Shown: piece by piece, positions 41,925 through 50,329 of the stretch
Numbering within the stretch: the first letter of the stretch is position 1
Layout of the letters: the number at the start of each line of letters is the position of its first letter
Assembly (NCBI RefSeq): GCF_029892565.1
Contig: NZ_JARXVH010000004.1
Span: 124,001-188,000 of the forward strand
DNA length: 64,000 nucleotides
Reading direction: 5' to 3'
From: Streptomyces pseudovenezuelae
GTDB lineage: Bacteria; Actinomycetota; Actinomycetes; Streptomycetales; Streptomycetaceae
Notes under the pieces: model-generated
What the model saw: only the letters and a program-made list of their open reading frames with translations
The model's database searches: none
Told to the model about the DNA's origin: nothing
Position numbers and translations under genes: made by a program

Positions 41925-43391
41925 TCAGCTGCCGCCCTCCCGCTTCGGCGCCTGGAAGCCGCCGAGCTCCCGCTCAAGCAGTTCGGCCAGCCGCAGCGGG
42001 GTGCGGTCCTCGAACATCGGGCCGATGAGCTGCACTCCCACCGGCAGACCCTCGGGGGACAGGCCTGTCGGTACGGCGGTGGCGGGCAGGCCGGGCATGG
42101 TGGCCAGACCGGCCCAGACGAGCTGGTCGAGGTACGGGTACTCGACACCGTCGATGTCGAGCCGGCGTGTAAGCGAATCCGGGGCGTGGTCGTGCGGGAA
42201 CGCCGGAGTGGGCGTGATCGGACACACCACGGCGTCGAACTCGGCGAAGAACTGGCGCCAGCCCTGGCGGTGGAGTTCGCGACGGTTGTTCGCCTCGACC
42301 CAGTCGCGGTGACTCGACACAAGGCCCCGCAGCCGCGCCGTATCGAGACTCCGGTCGTCCGCGCTCAGTCCGGCGGCGAGGCCTCGCAGTTGCTCGTAGG
42401 TCTCGGCGGGAAAACGTGCGCCGACTCCCGCGAACAGCAACTGCGTGTAGACCATCGCCGATTCGGAGAGGCTAGGCAGCAGCGGACTGTGCCGTTCGAC
42501 GCGCGCGCCGCCGTCGGCCAGCGCGTCGGCCACGCGCTGTACGCCCGCCCGCACGGCGGTCCCGGTCGGAATGAACGGATGCTCGTCGAGGACCAGGACC
42601 CGGAAGTCGCCGAGCCGCTCGTGGCGCGCGGGCGGCAATCTCAACTCGTACGCCACACCGAGCGTCAGCGGATCCGGTCCGGCCATGACGTCGAGCAGGA
42701 GCGTGAGGTCGCGGGCGGTGCGCGCCATCGGACCGACGACGGCGAGGTCCAAGGCGGCCGGCCAGGCCGGCACGGTGGGCGGGACCGAGCCGCGGGGCGC
42801 CACCAGTTCGAGCGTCGGCTTGTGCGCGTAGACACCGCAGAAGTGTGCGGGGGTGCGCAGTGAACCGCCGATGTCGGAGCCGATGGACAGCGCGCCGAAT
42901 CCGGCCGCCAGGGCCGCCGCCGATCCACCGGAGGAGCCACCCGGTGTACGACCCTGATCCCAGGGGTTGTTGGTGGTGCCGTAGACCTCGTTGAAGCTCT
43001 GCACGTCCTGCAGTCCCAAGGGCACGTTGGTCTTGCCGAGCACCACCGCGCCAGCGGATTTGAGCCGCGAAACCTGCACCGCGTCCTCGGCGGGCAGGAA
43101 GTCCCGGTGTTGCGGCATGCCCCAGGTCGTGGGCAGCCCGGCCATGTCGTAGGACTCCTTGACCGTCACCGGGATGCCGAGCAGCGGCCGGTCCTCGCCT
43201 CGGGCGCGCGCCCGGTCGGCATCGCGCGCGGCGGCTCGCGCACGGTCGAAGTCCGGCACACAGATCGCGTTGATCGCCTCGTCGTCCCGCTCGATGCGGG
43301 CGATCGCCTCGTCGGTCAGTTCCGTCGAGGTCACCTCACCGGCACGCAGGGCGGTTGTGAGTTCTTCGGCCGACTGAAAGCTCCATTCCAT
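41925..43391 (-). CDS. Amidase signature family hydrolase
   Basis: 488 residues, full length. The Ser-cisSer-Lys triad is intact: K78 (VTVKES), S153/S154 (PGGSSGGSAAA) and S177 (GSDIGGSLRTPA). Such enzymes hydrolyse amides from small nitrogen compounds to aryl acylamides; a GatA role is unlikely because no gatB or gatC is nearby and key GatA neighbours are absent. ATG 43391 lies 7 bases after TACGGT on the minus strand (leaderless). Monocistronic by context. Confidence 0.92.
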   Translation of the reverse strand: MEWSFQSAEELTTALRAGEVTSTELTDEAIARIERDDEAINAICVPDFDRARAAARDADRARARGEDRPLLGIPVTVKESYDMAGLPTTWGMPQHRDFLPAEDAVQVSRLKSAGAVVLGKTNVPLGLQDVQSFNEVYGTTNNPWDQGRTPGGSSGGSAAALAAGFGALSIGSDIGGSLRTPAHFCGVYAHKPTLELVAPRGSVPPTVPAWPAALDLAVVGPMARTARDLTLLLDVMAGPDPLTLGVAYELRLPPARHERLGDFRVLVLDEHPFIPTGTAVRAGVQRVADALADGGARVERHSPLLPSLSESAMVYTQLLFAGVGARFPAETYEQLRGLAAGLSADDRSLDTARLRGLVSSHRDWVEANNRRELHRQGWRQFFAEFDAVVCPITPTPAFPHDHAPDSLTRRLDIDGVEYPYLDQLVWAGLATMPGLPATAVPTGLSPEGLPVGVQLIGPMFEDRTPLRLAELLERELGGFQAPKREGGS

Positions 43392-43496
43392 GATTCCGAC
43401 CGTAACGGCCGCCTGACCAGGCCACGAAATACCTTTTCGCGCAACGGAATCGACGTCTCGACCGGGGATTGATGTCTCGACCGGCCGACTGCGCGA

Positions 43497-43964
43497 TCAC
43501 CGCCACAGCACCGCCCAGCCCGGCAGATCGATCTCCGCGCGGACCGTCTTTCCCGGCGGCTCCCGCTCCAGCACCTCCCACCGGTCCGCGACCGCGTCCA
43601 CGAGGAGCAGTCCTCGCCCGGATTCGTCCAGCGGGTCGGCGGGCGCCGCCACCTCGCCGGGCGCCGGCGGGCGTCTGTCGCCGAGCGTGTCCGTCACCTC
43701 GACCCGGACGCTGCCCGTGACGAGAGACAGCCTCAACTCGAAGTCCCGCCCGGGCACACGGCCGTGCGTCACCGCGTTCGCGGCCAGCTCGGCGACGACG
43801 ATGCCGACGGAGTCGGAGGCGTCCGTGCCGTACGGGATGCCCCACGCGCGCAGTTGGCTCAGGGCGAGGTGTCGAGCCAGTCGGGCGGCGCGCGGGGTCG
43901 CGCTGAGGCGCTGCACGAACGCACGTACGGTGACTGGTTGTTGTGGGGTGGGGAGTGCTGTCAT
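43497..43964 (-). CDS. Anti-sigma-type ATP-binding protein (HATPase_c)
   Basis: 155-residue GHKL ATPase domain like RsbW/SpoIIAB. N box ELAANAVTHG (about 61-70), G1 region VTDTLGD and G2 ESGRGLLLVDAVAD. No phosphatase or receiver domain is attached. In Streptomyces these small proteins very often accompany XRE-DUF5753 and DUF397 genes, as here, in WhiJ/AbaA-like loci connected to development and antibiotic production. ATG 43964 is 6 bases after CAAATT. Divergent from the XRE gene by 130 bp. Confidence 0.92.
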   Translation of the reverse strand: MTALPTPQQPVTVRAFVQRLSATPRAARLARHLALSQLRAWGIPYGTDASDSVGIVVAELAANAVTHGRVPGRDFELRLSLVTGSVRVEVTDTLGDRRPPAPGEVAAPADPLDESGRGLLLVDAVADRWEVLEREPPGKTVRAEIDLPGWAVLWR

Positions 43965-44094
43965 GCGCCCAATTTGGCGGGCCCACACGCCTGTTATCCA
44001 GGTGGACACCACGTACAGCGCCGGAGCGTACGCGGTTACGGACTGGACAGTACAGGTAACGGACCGTGACCATAGGTGCGGGAGGTGACCGACT

Positions 44095-44910
44095 GTGGTC
44101 GATGAGCCGGAGGCGTCGGACAGCTTGCGGACGTTCGGGGCGGTGCTTCAGGCGCTGCGCGAGCATGCGGGGTTCAGCAGGGAGGAGTTCGGCGTCCTGG
44201 TGGGGTACTCCAAACATACGGTGGCGTCCATCGAGTTGGGGAGGCGGATGCCGGATCGGGCGTTCATGGAGCGGGCGGAGGAGGTTCTGGGCAACACGGG
44301 GGCGTTGCGCAGGGCGTTTCCGACGCTGGCGCGTCAGCCGGGATTGGCGGCGTGGTTCCGGCGGTGGGCGCGGTTGGAGTCGGAGGCGATCACGCTCTAC
44401 ACGTATGAATGCCGGTTGATTCCGGGGCTGTTGCAGACGGAGGCGTATGCGCGGACGCTGTTCGCCAACCAACTCCCGCCGCTGGATGACGAGCAGATCG
44501 AGGCGCAGTGGGTGGCTCGGGCGGAGCGGCAACGATTGCTGCGGGAGCGGCCGAACACGGCGTTCGGCTTCATCCTGGAGGAGGGGTTGTTCCTGCGGCG
44601 CACGGGCGGGGTCGAGGTCACGCGGGAGCTGATCGACCATGTGCTGGAGATCGCCGAGTTGCGGAACGTCGAGATCCAGGTCATGCCGACGGTGCAGGAG
44701 TCACACGCCGGGCTCGATGGCCCCATGCAGTTGTTGGAGACCCCGGAAAACTCGTGGTTCGTCTACTGCGAGGGGCAGCGAGGCGGCCTTCTCGTCTCGG
44801 AACCGAAAGAGATCAGCGTCCTCCAAAGGCGTTATGCCAGGATGCGTTCACAGGCTCTCACGCTCGATGACTCCAAGAGCCTGTTGGAACGGATGCGAGG
44901 AGCGTTATGA
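44095..44910 (+). CDS. WhiJ-like XRE regulator with DUF5753
   Basis: 271 residues. N-terminal HTH_XRE (TFGAVLQALREHAGFSREEFGVLVGYSKHTVASIELGRRMPD at about 13-54), then the DUF5753 ligand/partner domain (about 95-265, ITLYTYECRLIPGLLQTEAYART... VQESHAGLDGPMQLLE). GTG 44095 with GGAGGTGA upstream. Its TGA overlaps the ATG of the DUF397 gene. In the known whiJ locus the XRE protein represses development and the DUF397 partner relieves it; the same wiring is inferred here. Confidence 0.94.
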   Translation: MVDEPEASDSLRTFGAVLQALREHAGFSREEFGVLVGYSKHTVASIELGRRMPDRAFMERAEEVLGNTGALRRAFPTLARQPGLAAWFRRWARLESEAITLYTYECRLIPGLLQTEAYARTLFANQLPPLDDEQIEAQWVARAERQRLLRERPNTAFGFILEEGLFLRRTGGVEVTRELIDHVLEIAELRNVEIQVMPTVQESHAGLDGPMQLLETPENSWFVYCEGQRGGLLVSEPKEISVLQRRYARMRSQALTLDDSKSLLERMRGAL

Positions 44911-45098
44911 GCACCAGCGGACTGACGTGGTTCAAGTCGAGCTACAGCAGCGGCGGGGACGGAGACTGCGTCGAGGTCGCAGCCTGCCCCGGCACCGTCC
45001 ACGTCCGTGACTCCAAGGACAGGCAGGGGCCTCAGCTGGCCGTGTCGCCCGGTACTTGGGCCGACTTTCTCGCTCACGCGCGTGGGAGTGCTCAGTAG
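44907..45098 (+). CDS. DUF397 small protein
   Basis: 63 residues, full-length DUF397: WFKSSYSSGGDGDCVEVA and VHVRDSKDRQGPQLAVSPGTWADFL. Co-translated with the XRE regulator through an ATGA overlap. The 3' end overlaps the convergent NACHT gene by 7 bp. Probable protein partner of the XRE-DUF5753 protein; some such pairs behave like antitoxin-type modules. Confidence 0.94.
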   Translation: MSTSGLTWFKSSYSSGGDGDCVEVAACPGTVHVRDSKDRQGPQLAVSPGTWADFLAHARGSAQ

Positions 45099-48000
45099 GA
45101 CAAGTCGCCTTCATGGAACCGCAGTCGATCGCCGAAGGCTTCCTCGCCCAGGAGGTCGAGGCGCGCCGAGGCCGTGCTCCAGAGTTCCAGCCTCAGGTCG
45201 GGCAGTTCGTGCAGTGGCCGTAGGTCGAGCGTGCCCGCCTTCACCAACCCCATTCCCAGCTTCCGCAGGTTGGGAAAGACACGGCTCAACTCTTCGACGT
45301 CGGTGTGGTTCTCAAGGCCGGTGATCATCAGTCGCTCGATGCGTGGCATCGGGTTCAGCCGCTTCAGTTCCTGGAGGGAGTCGATCGCCAGCGCGATCCG
45401 CGTGAGCTGAGGCGCATGGAGCGCGGCGCGGATGTGCCAGGCCGGAGAGTGGCTGAGCCCCTCGACGGTCAGCGACCGCAGTTCCGTCCATGCCTCCAGG
45501 GCGTCGAGTCGCTTGATGGCTTCGACCCCCACCTCCAGGTGGTGTACACCCGGAAGCGGTCTGAGGATTTGCCCACCGCCTCCCGTCACCCGGAGCGCCG
45601 TCAGGTCGAGACCGGCCAGCACGGAGAGATCCTCCAGGGACCCGCAATCCCGCAGTTCGAGGCTTCTCAGGTCCTCTCGGACATGTAGGAAGTCGAGGCG
45701 TGTGACGACATCGTTGTTCCAGATTGCGAGGGATTCGAGCTGCTGCACCGGCAGGTTCGCGTCCAGTTCCAACGGATCGTACGAGCCTCGCACAGTAAGC
45801 CTGGTGACGGCTGCGAGCCGGCGCAGTCGTACGAGCTGTTCGCGCTTGTCGACGAGGAGGTCGGGGAGAAATGCCCCTTCCATCACCTCGCTCATGTACT
45901 CCTCCACGGGGTGCAGGGCCCAGGCCCACGCCACCTCGCCACGGATCGGCGGGTCCGGATGGAAGACGCACTGCCTGAGCTTGTGCCGGGACTTGGCGCT
46001 GCGCACCCGGCCCAGGAGCCGGACCGTGTTCAGGGCCACGCGATCGCGCAGCTGTTCTCCGTCGGGCAGCACGCCCACGACCCAGTCGCCAAGACCCGCG
46101 AGTTTCTCGATCTCCTCCGGATCCCGCGGCGGCATGAGGGCATCCACCCGTGCCTTCACCGCGTCCATCGCCGGCTGACTCAACAACTGGGCGTTGGTCG
46201 CACAACGGGCCGCCAGCACATGGAGACGGAAACGCTCACTCCGGTGTTCGGCGACGTCCCCGAAGCCGAGCAGGGTATCGATGAGACGGCTCGCTTCCGG
46301 ACGTGCCGCGTGACCGACGGCCAGCACGATCACGTCCTCCCAGGCCTCACTGTCGGCGTGCTCCATGAGTTCCAGGAGATAGCCGCTCTCGTGGAACTCC
46401 TTGGCCGCCAGGAAGTCCTGGAACGTACGGTGGATGAACTGGATCGCGTCGTCCGCCCGTTCCTGGAGCAGTCCGCTGCGGTCGAGAAGGAAGCGCAGCA
46501 CCTCATCGGGCGAACTCTGCTCCTGGACGGACGGCATGTCCCGCATGGCGAGGCTCAGTTGATGCGCCGCCTCGCTGTGCGTCATCTGCTGCTGCCCGGT
46601 GCGTACCAGCCAGATGGCCAGCCGCTGGAGCAGCGCGTGCTGTTCGTCGGAGTCCAGCTTGATCTGACCGGCGTGCAGCACGCCCCGTCCGGCGTCCCGC
46701 CCGCCCAGGAGCATGGCGAGGGCGGCCCGGTACAACTGCCAGCGTGTGGTGGGCATGAGACCGCGCCGACGTCGGTGCAGGGCGCAGATCACGGCGCACA
46801 GCAACGGCGTGCGGGCGAGGTCGCTCAGGGCCGCGTTCCGCTCCAACTGGTGCACCAGATCATGCTCCAGGGAGGAGAGGAGTTCACGCTCCTCGCCGGC
46901 GCGCCGACCGTCGTAGAAGTGATCGCATTCCAGGCGGGCAGCGTTGTGCCAGGCCCGCACGAAGGCGCGGATGTCGTCGTCGCTCATCGGCAGGAGGGTC
47001 AGCTCGGCGAAGCCGTCGTCGTCGAGCCACTGTTTGTCGACCGCGTTCGGGCGCACGGTCGCGAGACACCTGGTGCCGGGATAGCGATCGAGGAGTGCTG
47101 CCAGCCAGCGTCGAGCCTCCTCCCGCTCCGCTTCCGGGACTTCGTCCAGACCGTCGACCAGCAGGAAGCCGCGACGCGCTTCGAGCACTCGGCCGGCCCA
47201 GCCGTCGGGCTGCCCGTCCGTGATCGTCCGCCCGGCGGACAGGAGTTCCGACACCGCCGGGAACCGTCCGCCGCCTCCGTGCACCTCGCGCAGCGGGACG
47301 ACGAAGGGAACGAGACCGTTGAGCTGGGCCAGATCGCCGCTCAGGGTGCTGTTCGCGGCATGGGCGGCGAGCCACCGGACGAGAGTGGTCTTGCCGGCGC
47401 CCGCCTCGCCGCGCAGCAGGGCGCGGGGCCGGTCGGTCAGCAGAGAATCGATGCGCTGGGCTCCGCTCCACGCCGTACGGGGCCGCGTCGATCCCACAGG
47501 CCGGTACGAGTGCGCGGGGCCCTCAGCGCGCAGGCTCAGATACGCGGTGTCCAGATCCCAGCGGGACTCGCTCCGGCCCAGTTCCTCGATGCCGAAGATC
47601 TCCGTCCTGCGGTACTGGGAGCTCAGGTCCTTCGCGTACCGGGCTTCGAAGTGCTCGTCCTGGGGATGGACTTCGGTGATCTCCTCCAGCCATGGATCAG
47701 CGGCCAACACAGCGCCTTGTTCGACGATGTCCGCGATCGCCGCGCCTTCAATCCGAAGGTGCTGACGGCTTTGAGGGACCTGGGTCACCACCCCGAGCAG
47801 CACGGGGCCGGCGAAGACCGGAGCACCGGACAGTCCGGCGAGCGGGGAGCCGACGCGCTCCCATTCGGCGGCCGGACGATCGAGTTCACAGGTGAGGACA
47901 CCCTTGACCCGTCCGGCCAGCGGCAGCACGCTCACCCGGTACTGGTCGTAGTCGAGATCCTCGCCGTACTTCCCGTAGCGCTGGATCTCCGGGAAACCGA

Positions 48001-48310
48001 CGACCTCGCAGTGCGGCAGCGGCGCGTCGGTCGCGACCCTGCCAAGTCGGAGCTGACCCATAGGTGCGGCGAGGTAGTCACCGATCACGTTCTCAGAAGT
48101 GAGCAGCAGGGCGACATCAAGTGCCTCGTCCGCCCAACTGAGTTGGCAGGCCACTGGCTTGCCCGACGAGGGGTGGACCACGTCGACGGACACCGCATCC
48201 GCCACCACGTGCAAGGCCGTGAGCACCTTGCGCCGGCCGACCAACACCCCACTCCCCTGCCCATTCCCCCGCACCACCACAACGCGCCCCAGAGCCTTCC
48301 CCCCACTCAC
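45092..48310 (-). CDS. Trypsin-like protease - NACHT ATPase - LRR-like protein (bacterial NLR-like)
   Basis: 1072 residues, three parts. Residues 1-205: trypsin-like serine protease without signal peptide, with catalytic H34 (TALHVV), D65 (ALDVALLL) and S161 (GLSGAPV). Residues about 295-700: NACHT/STAND NTPase with Walker A GEAGAGKTT (301-309), Walker B LLVDGLDE (383-390) and helical winged regions including FIHRTFQDFLAAKEF. Residues about 840-1072: degenerate leucine-rich repeats (LRSLELRDCGSLEDLSVLAG and similar). This order, effector-NACHT-sensor, is that of NLR immune proteins and of bacterial Avs/bNACHT defence proteins. GTG 48310 start behind a G-rich stretch. It neighbours the WhiJ-like trio and a small membrane protein. 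Antiphage function is inference. Confidence 0.93.
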   Translation of the reverse strand: MSGGKALGRVVVVRGNGQGSGVLVGRRKVLTALHVVADAVSVDVVHPSSGKPVACQLSWADEALDVALLLTSENVIGDYLAAPMGQLRLGRVATDAPLPHCEVVGFPEIQRYGKYGEDLDYDQYRVSVLPLAGRVKGVLTCELDRPAAEWERVGSPLAGLSGAPVFAGPVLLGVVTQVPQSRQHLRIEGAAIADIVEQGAVLAADPWLEEITEVHPQDEHFEARYAKDLSSQYRRTEIFGIEELGRSESRWDLDTAYLSLRAEGPAHSYRPVGSTRPRTAWSGAQRIDSLLTDRPRALLRGEAGAGKTTLVRWLAAHAANSTLSGDLAQLNGLVPFVVPLREVHGGGGRFPAVSELLSAGRTITDGQPDGWAGRVLEARRGFLLVDGLDEVPEAEREEARRWLAALLDRYPGTRCLATVRPNAVDKQWLDDDGFAELTLLPMSDDDIRAFVRAWHNAARLECDHFYDGRRAGEERELLSSLEHDLVHQLERNAALSDLARTPLLCAVICALHRRRRGLMPTTRWQLYRAALAMLLGGRDAGRGVLHAGQIKLDSDEQHALLQRLAIWLVRTGQQQMTHSEAAHQLSLAMRDMPSVQEQSSPDEVLRFLLDRSGLLQERADDAIQFIHRTFQDFLAAKEFHESGYLLELMEHADSEAWEDVIVLAVGHAARPEASRLIDTLLGFGDVAEHRSERFRLHVLAARCATNAQLLSQPAMDAVKARVDALMPPRDPEEIEKLAGLGDWVVGVLPDGEQLRDRVALNTVRLLGRVRSAKSRHKLRQCVFHPDPPIRGEVAWAWALHPVEEYMSEVMEGAFLPDLLVDKREQLVRLRRLAAVTRLTVRGSYDPLELDANLPVQQLESLAIWNNDVVTRLDFLHVREDLRSLELRDCGSLEDLSVLAGLDLTALRVTGGGGQILRPLPGVHHLEVGVEAIKRLDALEAWTELRSLTVEGLSHSPAWHIRAALHAPQLTRIALAIDSLQELKRLNPMPRIERLMITGLENHTDVEELSRVFPNLRKLGMGLVKAGTLDLRPLHELPDLRLELWSTASARLDLLGEEAFGDRLRFHEGDLSY

Positions 48311-48414
48311 AGCCCGCCCCCACCCCCGTCGTCGGCCACGCTGCGGCCAAAGCTAGAGACCCCGCCACACCCACCGCCACCGATTCCCCCCAAGTCCCCC
48401 CGATACTGAGGAAC

Positions 48415-48735
48415 ATGGGATTCGCCGTCTTCATGACCCTGCCCGGACTGGTCATCCTGCTGACCGTCGTCGCCTTCGCCGACCAACTCCTCCTGCGCGC
48501 CGGCCGGGCCGGTCTGCTCCCCTGGCGCAACAGCGCCCGGCAGGGCCAGATATCGGCGACCGGCTTCGAACAGCTCCACGCCAGCTTCTCGCCGGGCAAG
48601 CAGAACGAGCTCAAGGAACGCCAGTCGTCCCTGGTCATGCGGGACGACGAGGAGGACGGGGCCCCTCCGCACCGTACGACGGTGAACCTCGACGGAGGGA
48701 CGGCGGTCGTCCGCCTTCGGAAGGGGGCCCGGTAG
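48415..48735 (+). CDS. Small membrane protein (DUF6191-like)
   Basis: 106 residues: one N-terminal membrane helix (MTLPGLVILLTVVAFADQLLL at about 7-27) and a basic, polar cytoplasmic part with the conserved-looking segment ISATGFEQLHASFSPGKQNELKERQSSLVMRDDEEDGAPP. It matches my memory of a Streptomyces small-membrane family annotated DUF6191; function unknown. ATG 48415 is 7 bases after GATACT, with GAGGA also present. Divergent from the NACHT gene by 104 bp, so the two may share regulation. Confidence 0.8.
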   Translation: MGFAVFMTLPGLVILLTVVAFADQLLLRAGRAGLLPWRNSARQGQISATGFEQLHASFSPGKQNELKERQSSLVMRDDEEDGAPPHRTTVNLDGGTAVVRLRKGAR

Positions 48736-48810
48736 CCTCAGTCGCTGCCAAGTGCCGGTCATGGGCAAATTGCGGTGCGGGCGGGCACCACGCCCGTCAG
48801 ACTCGCGGAC

Positions 48811-49221
48811 ATGACGGAGAAGATCACCCGCATCAACCCTGAGCAGCTGCACGAGACGCCCGGTTACCACCACATCACAGTGGTCGAGTCAGGCCGTACG
48901 GCGTATCTGGCGGGACAGTGCCCGCTGGACAGGAACGGTGACCTCGTCGGCTCCGGTTCCCTCGAATCCCAGGTCGACCAGGTTGTCGCGAACGCGCTCA
49001 CTGCCCTGGCAGCGGTGAGTGCCCAGCCGCAACACGTGGTGCGGTCGGTGATCTACGTGCGGAGCGACGAGAGGGATGCTCTCGCAGTCGCGTGGCACCG
49101 ACTCACCAACTCTGCCCTGGGTCCGGCGTTCACCACGGCCAGCACGCTCTTGGGTGTCGCCCAACTGGGCTTTCCCGGACAGCTCGTCGAGGTGGATCTC
49201 ACTGTGGCACTGCCTGACTGA
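48811..49221 (+). CDS. RidA family protein
   Basis: 136 residues of the Rid family, distinct from the copy at 13994. Seen: AYLAGQCPLDRNGDLVGSGSLESQVDQVVANALTALAAVSAQPQHVVRSVIYVRSD and LGFPGQLVEVDLTVAL. The Arg of true RidA (IYVR) is present and the terminal acidic residue is in VEVD, so imine deaminase activity is possible. ATG 48811 lies 7 bases after CAGACT. Monocistronic. Confidence 0.88.
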   Translation: MTEKITRINPEQLHETPGYHHITVVESGRTAYLAGQCPLDRNGDLVGSGSLESQVDQVVANALTALAAVSAQPQHVVRSVIYVRSDERDALAVAWHRLTNSALGPAFTTASTLLGVAQLGFPGQLVEVDLTVALPD

Positions 49222-49316
49222 GCTTTCTCGGAGACGGGCAGGCGTTCCTGCGCAGGTTCGACCTGGAGCACGCCTTCCGAGCCTCCACCGCGATCCCGCT
49301 GACTGCGGAGCAACCC

Positions 49317-49331
49317 ACTTGTCCGACAAGT
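49317..49331. promoter_or_regulatory. GntR/FadR-type operator upstream of the dioxygenases
   Basis: Perfect 15-bp palindrome ACTTGTC-C-GACAAGT. It matches the GntR/FadR-subfamily consensus TNGTNNNACNA (TTGTCCGACAA). A TTGACG -35-like box follows at 49335-49340. No gntR gene lies nearby, so the regulator would act in trans. Confidence 0.6.
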
Positions 49332-49401
49332 AACTTGACGCACCATCACTTTGCCAAACCCACAGCCCCTCAACAGAGTCCCTTCCTAAGGTGCCGTGTC
49401 C

Positions 49402-50169
49402 ATGACAGACACTTCGGAAGCAAGGACCCCCACCCCGATCGGCCGCCGAACCGTGCTGATCGCCACCGGCGCCACCGCGGCCACCCTCGCCGTCGGCGCA
49501 GCCGCACCCGAAGCCCCCACAAGCCCCGCCACCCAGCCGGCGGCCGCCGCGGCCGTCTGCACCCTCACCAAGGAGATGACCGAAGGCCCCTACTACCTCG
49601 ACGGACAGTACGTCCGCGCCGACATCACCGAAGGCAAGGCCGGTGTCCCGCTCAAACTCGCGCTCACCGTCGTCGACGACGACACCTGCGCCGCGATCGG
49701 CAACGCCCTCGTCGAGGTCTGGCACTGCGACGCGCTCGGCGAGTACTCCGGGTTCGTCGGCAACAACGGCCACAGCGAGCCCGACGACGGCACCTTCATG
49801 CGCGGCGGCGTGCTGACCAACAGCGCCGGACTCGCGAGCATCACCACGGTCTACCCCGGCTGGTACCGCGGGCGTTGCGTGCACATCCACGTCAAGGTGC
49901 ACATCGGCGTCACGCTCACCTCCGACGGCTCGTTCACCGGCGGCACCGAACTCCACACCGGGCAGCTCTTCTTCGACGAGTCGATCACCACCAAGGTCGC
50001 CGTGATCTCGCCGTACTCGACCAACACGGTCACCCGCACCACCCTCGCCCAGGACTCCATCTACGACGACGGAGGCGCCGCGTCCGGCCTCCTGACGCTC
50101 ACCGCACTGGGCAGTTCGACCTCGTCCGGCTACACCGGCACGCTGACGCTGGGCGTCGAGCAGAGCTGA
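49402..50169 (+). CDS. Secreted intradiol ring-cleavage dioxygenase, copy 1
   Basis: Non-haem Fe(III) dioxygenase that opens catechols between the hydroxyls, 255 residues, Tat-exported (GRRTVLIATGATAATLAVGAA). Iron ligands: Tyr in TEGPYYLDG, Tyr in YPGWYRGR and the two His of VHIHVKVH. WHCDALGEYSGF is a family signature. Paired Cys in the mature protein may stabilise it outside the cell. Start: ATG 49402 has AAGGTG 8 bases upstream; GTG 49396 is an alternative. Known secreted homologues in biomass-degrading Streptomyces act on lignin-derived catechols. Followed by a paralogue. Confidence 0.92.
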   Translation: MTDTSEARTPTPIGRRTVLIATGATAATLAVGAAAPEAPTSPATQPAAAAAVCTLTKEMTEGPYYLDGQYVRADITEGKAGVPLKLALTVVDDDTCAAIGNALVEVWHCDALGEYSGFVGNNGHSEPDDGTFMRGGVLTNSAGLASITTVYPGWYRGRCVHIHVKVHIGVTLTSDGSFTGGTELHTGQLFFDESITTKVAVISPYSTNTVTRTTLAQDSIYDDGGAASGLLTLTALGSSTSSGYTGTLTLGVEQS

Positions 50170-50188
50170 CGTACCGGACCGTCCCCCC

Positions 50189-50239
50189 ACCGAGCGGGGT
50201 GGCCCGCACCAGTTCTACGCGGGTCACCCCGAACTCGGT
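50189..50239 (+). terminator. Long hairpin between the two dioxygenase genes
   Basis: A 51-base stem-loop with outer arms ACCGAG/CTCGGT, middle CGGGGT/ACCCCG and inner CCCGC/GCGGG, interrupted by small bulges. It begins 20 bp after the first stop, so the two paralogues are probably separate transcripts. Confidence 0.75.
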
Positions 50240-50329
50240 GGAAACAAGGGGGAGTTGACCGGTCCATCCTTATCCTCTTCACAGCCGCGCACCAAGGAAT
50301 CCTTCAGGTACGGCCCTAGCTTCATGGCC

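Noticed and set aside
41925..43391. Amidase as GatA of the tRNA amidotransferase
   Set aside because: No gatB or gatC nearby and the gene stands alone; a general amidase is more likely.
44095..45098. XRE/DUF397 pair as a classic toxin-antitoxin system
   Set aside because: Neither product has a toxin fold; the pair with the ATPase matches WhiJ-type regulatory loci better.
45911..48409. 832-codon plus-strand frame opposite the NACHT gene
   Set aside because: The minus strand encodes all protease and NACHT motifs in one frame; the opposite frame has no domain and no start signal.
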